Positions 63,983 through 64,000 of a stretch of DNA of 64,000 nucleotides are shown piece after piece. The stretch is from NCBI RefSeq assembly GCF_035917415.1, contig NZ_CP109073.1, positions 4,262,501-4,326,500 on the forward strand. The letters run 5' to 3'. Under the pieces are notes generated by a model that was given only the letters and a program-made list of their open reading frames with translations, was not told the DNA's origin and did no database searches. The first letter of the stretch is position 1; every line of letters begins with the position of its first letter. Origin of the DNA: Streptomyces sp. NBC_01803. GTDB lineage: Bacteria; Actinomycetota; Actinomycetes; Streptomycetales; Streptomycetaceae. The position numbers were made by a program, and so were the translations under genes.

Positions 63983-64000
63983 GTGGCACGCATCGGTGAC
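63983..64000 (+). CDS. clpX: ClpX, first six codons
   Basis: GTG GCA CGC ATC GGT GAC encodes VARIGD, the conserved start of actinobacterial ClpX (MARIGDGG...), with GGGGAAG upstream. The gene runs out of the window. Assignment rests on this short match and on the clpP1-clpP2-clpX order. Confidence 0.75.

Overview
The window is a high-G+C actinobacterial chromosome segment, almost certainly from Streptomyces or a close relative. Evidence: GTG/TTG starts, a sortase-E type LAATG surface protein, the GlnX-GlnH-PknG locus, a mycothiol-dependent nitroreductase homologue, and the order bioY/rpiB/nei ... tig-clpP1-clpP2-clpX that is typical of the Streptomyces core.

Region 1 (1-25,000) is core genome. 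It holds the end of a thioester-domain cell-wall protein, ettA, a thioesterase and a companion ORF, a MTOX/sarcosine-oxidase-like flavoenzyme, a membrane acyltransferase, a group-2 truncated haemoglobin and an ABC-2 transporter. A long minus-strand signalling operon follows (glnX, glnH, a coiled-coil protein, pknG, a PP2C phosphatase, a vWA protein, an FHA protein). Then come a GNAT enzyme, MscS, an HNH nuclease and malQ with a coupled upstream small ORF.

Region 2 (about 25,140-41,860) is an accessory island whose edges are made of pieces of aminopeptidase N (pepN). At the left edge is a 168-bp, opposite-strand relic of a pepN 3' end. In the middle is a 1.34-kb, nearly identical copy of the 3' part of the resident pepN. 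At the right edge is the intact pepN. The left half carries a treble-clef-like repeat protein, an anti-sigma-like ATPase, an XRE regulator, a SLOG-like protein and a four-gene FxLD-type class I lanthipeptide cluster: PIMT-like methyltransferase, 70-aa precursor, LanB dehydratase with three TTA codons, and a LanC cyclase with a Tyr at one zinc-ligand position. No dedicated transporter or leader protease is present. The right half, between the two pepN copies, is a self-contained divergent gene set. One arm is resolvase-like, ATPase, small protein, S-adenosylhomocysteinase-like and Nudix; the other is XRE, YdcF and WbqC. They share a promoter region containing a tandem 11-bp repeat. Direct repeats of 1.34 kb predict that this 7.0-kb module can loop out as a circle and leave one intact pepN.

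Region 3 (41,867-64,000) returns to core genome: pepN, a large secreted subtilase, a DUF559-like protein, a second pepN paralogue, the DsbA-like mycothiol nitroreductase, bioY, rpiB, a Nei-type glycosylase, an Eis-like acetyltransferase, a SpoIIE/PP2C phosphatase, an M23 peptidase, a second membrane acyltransferase, tRNA-Gly(TCC), tRNA-Pro(TGG), tig, clpP1, clpP2 (with a candidate ClgR box) and the first codons of clpX.
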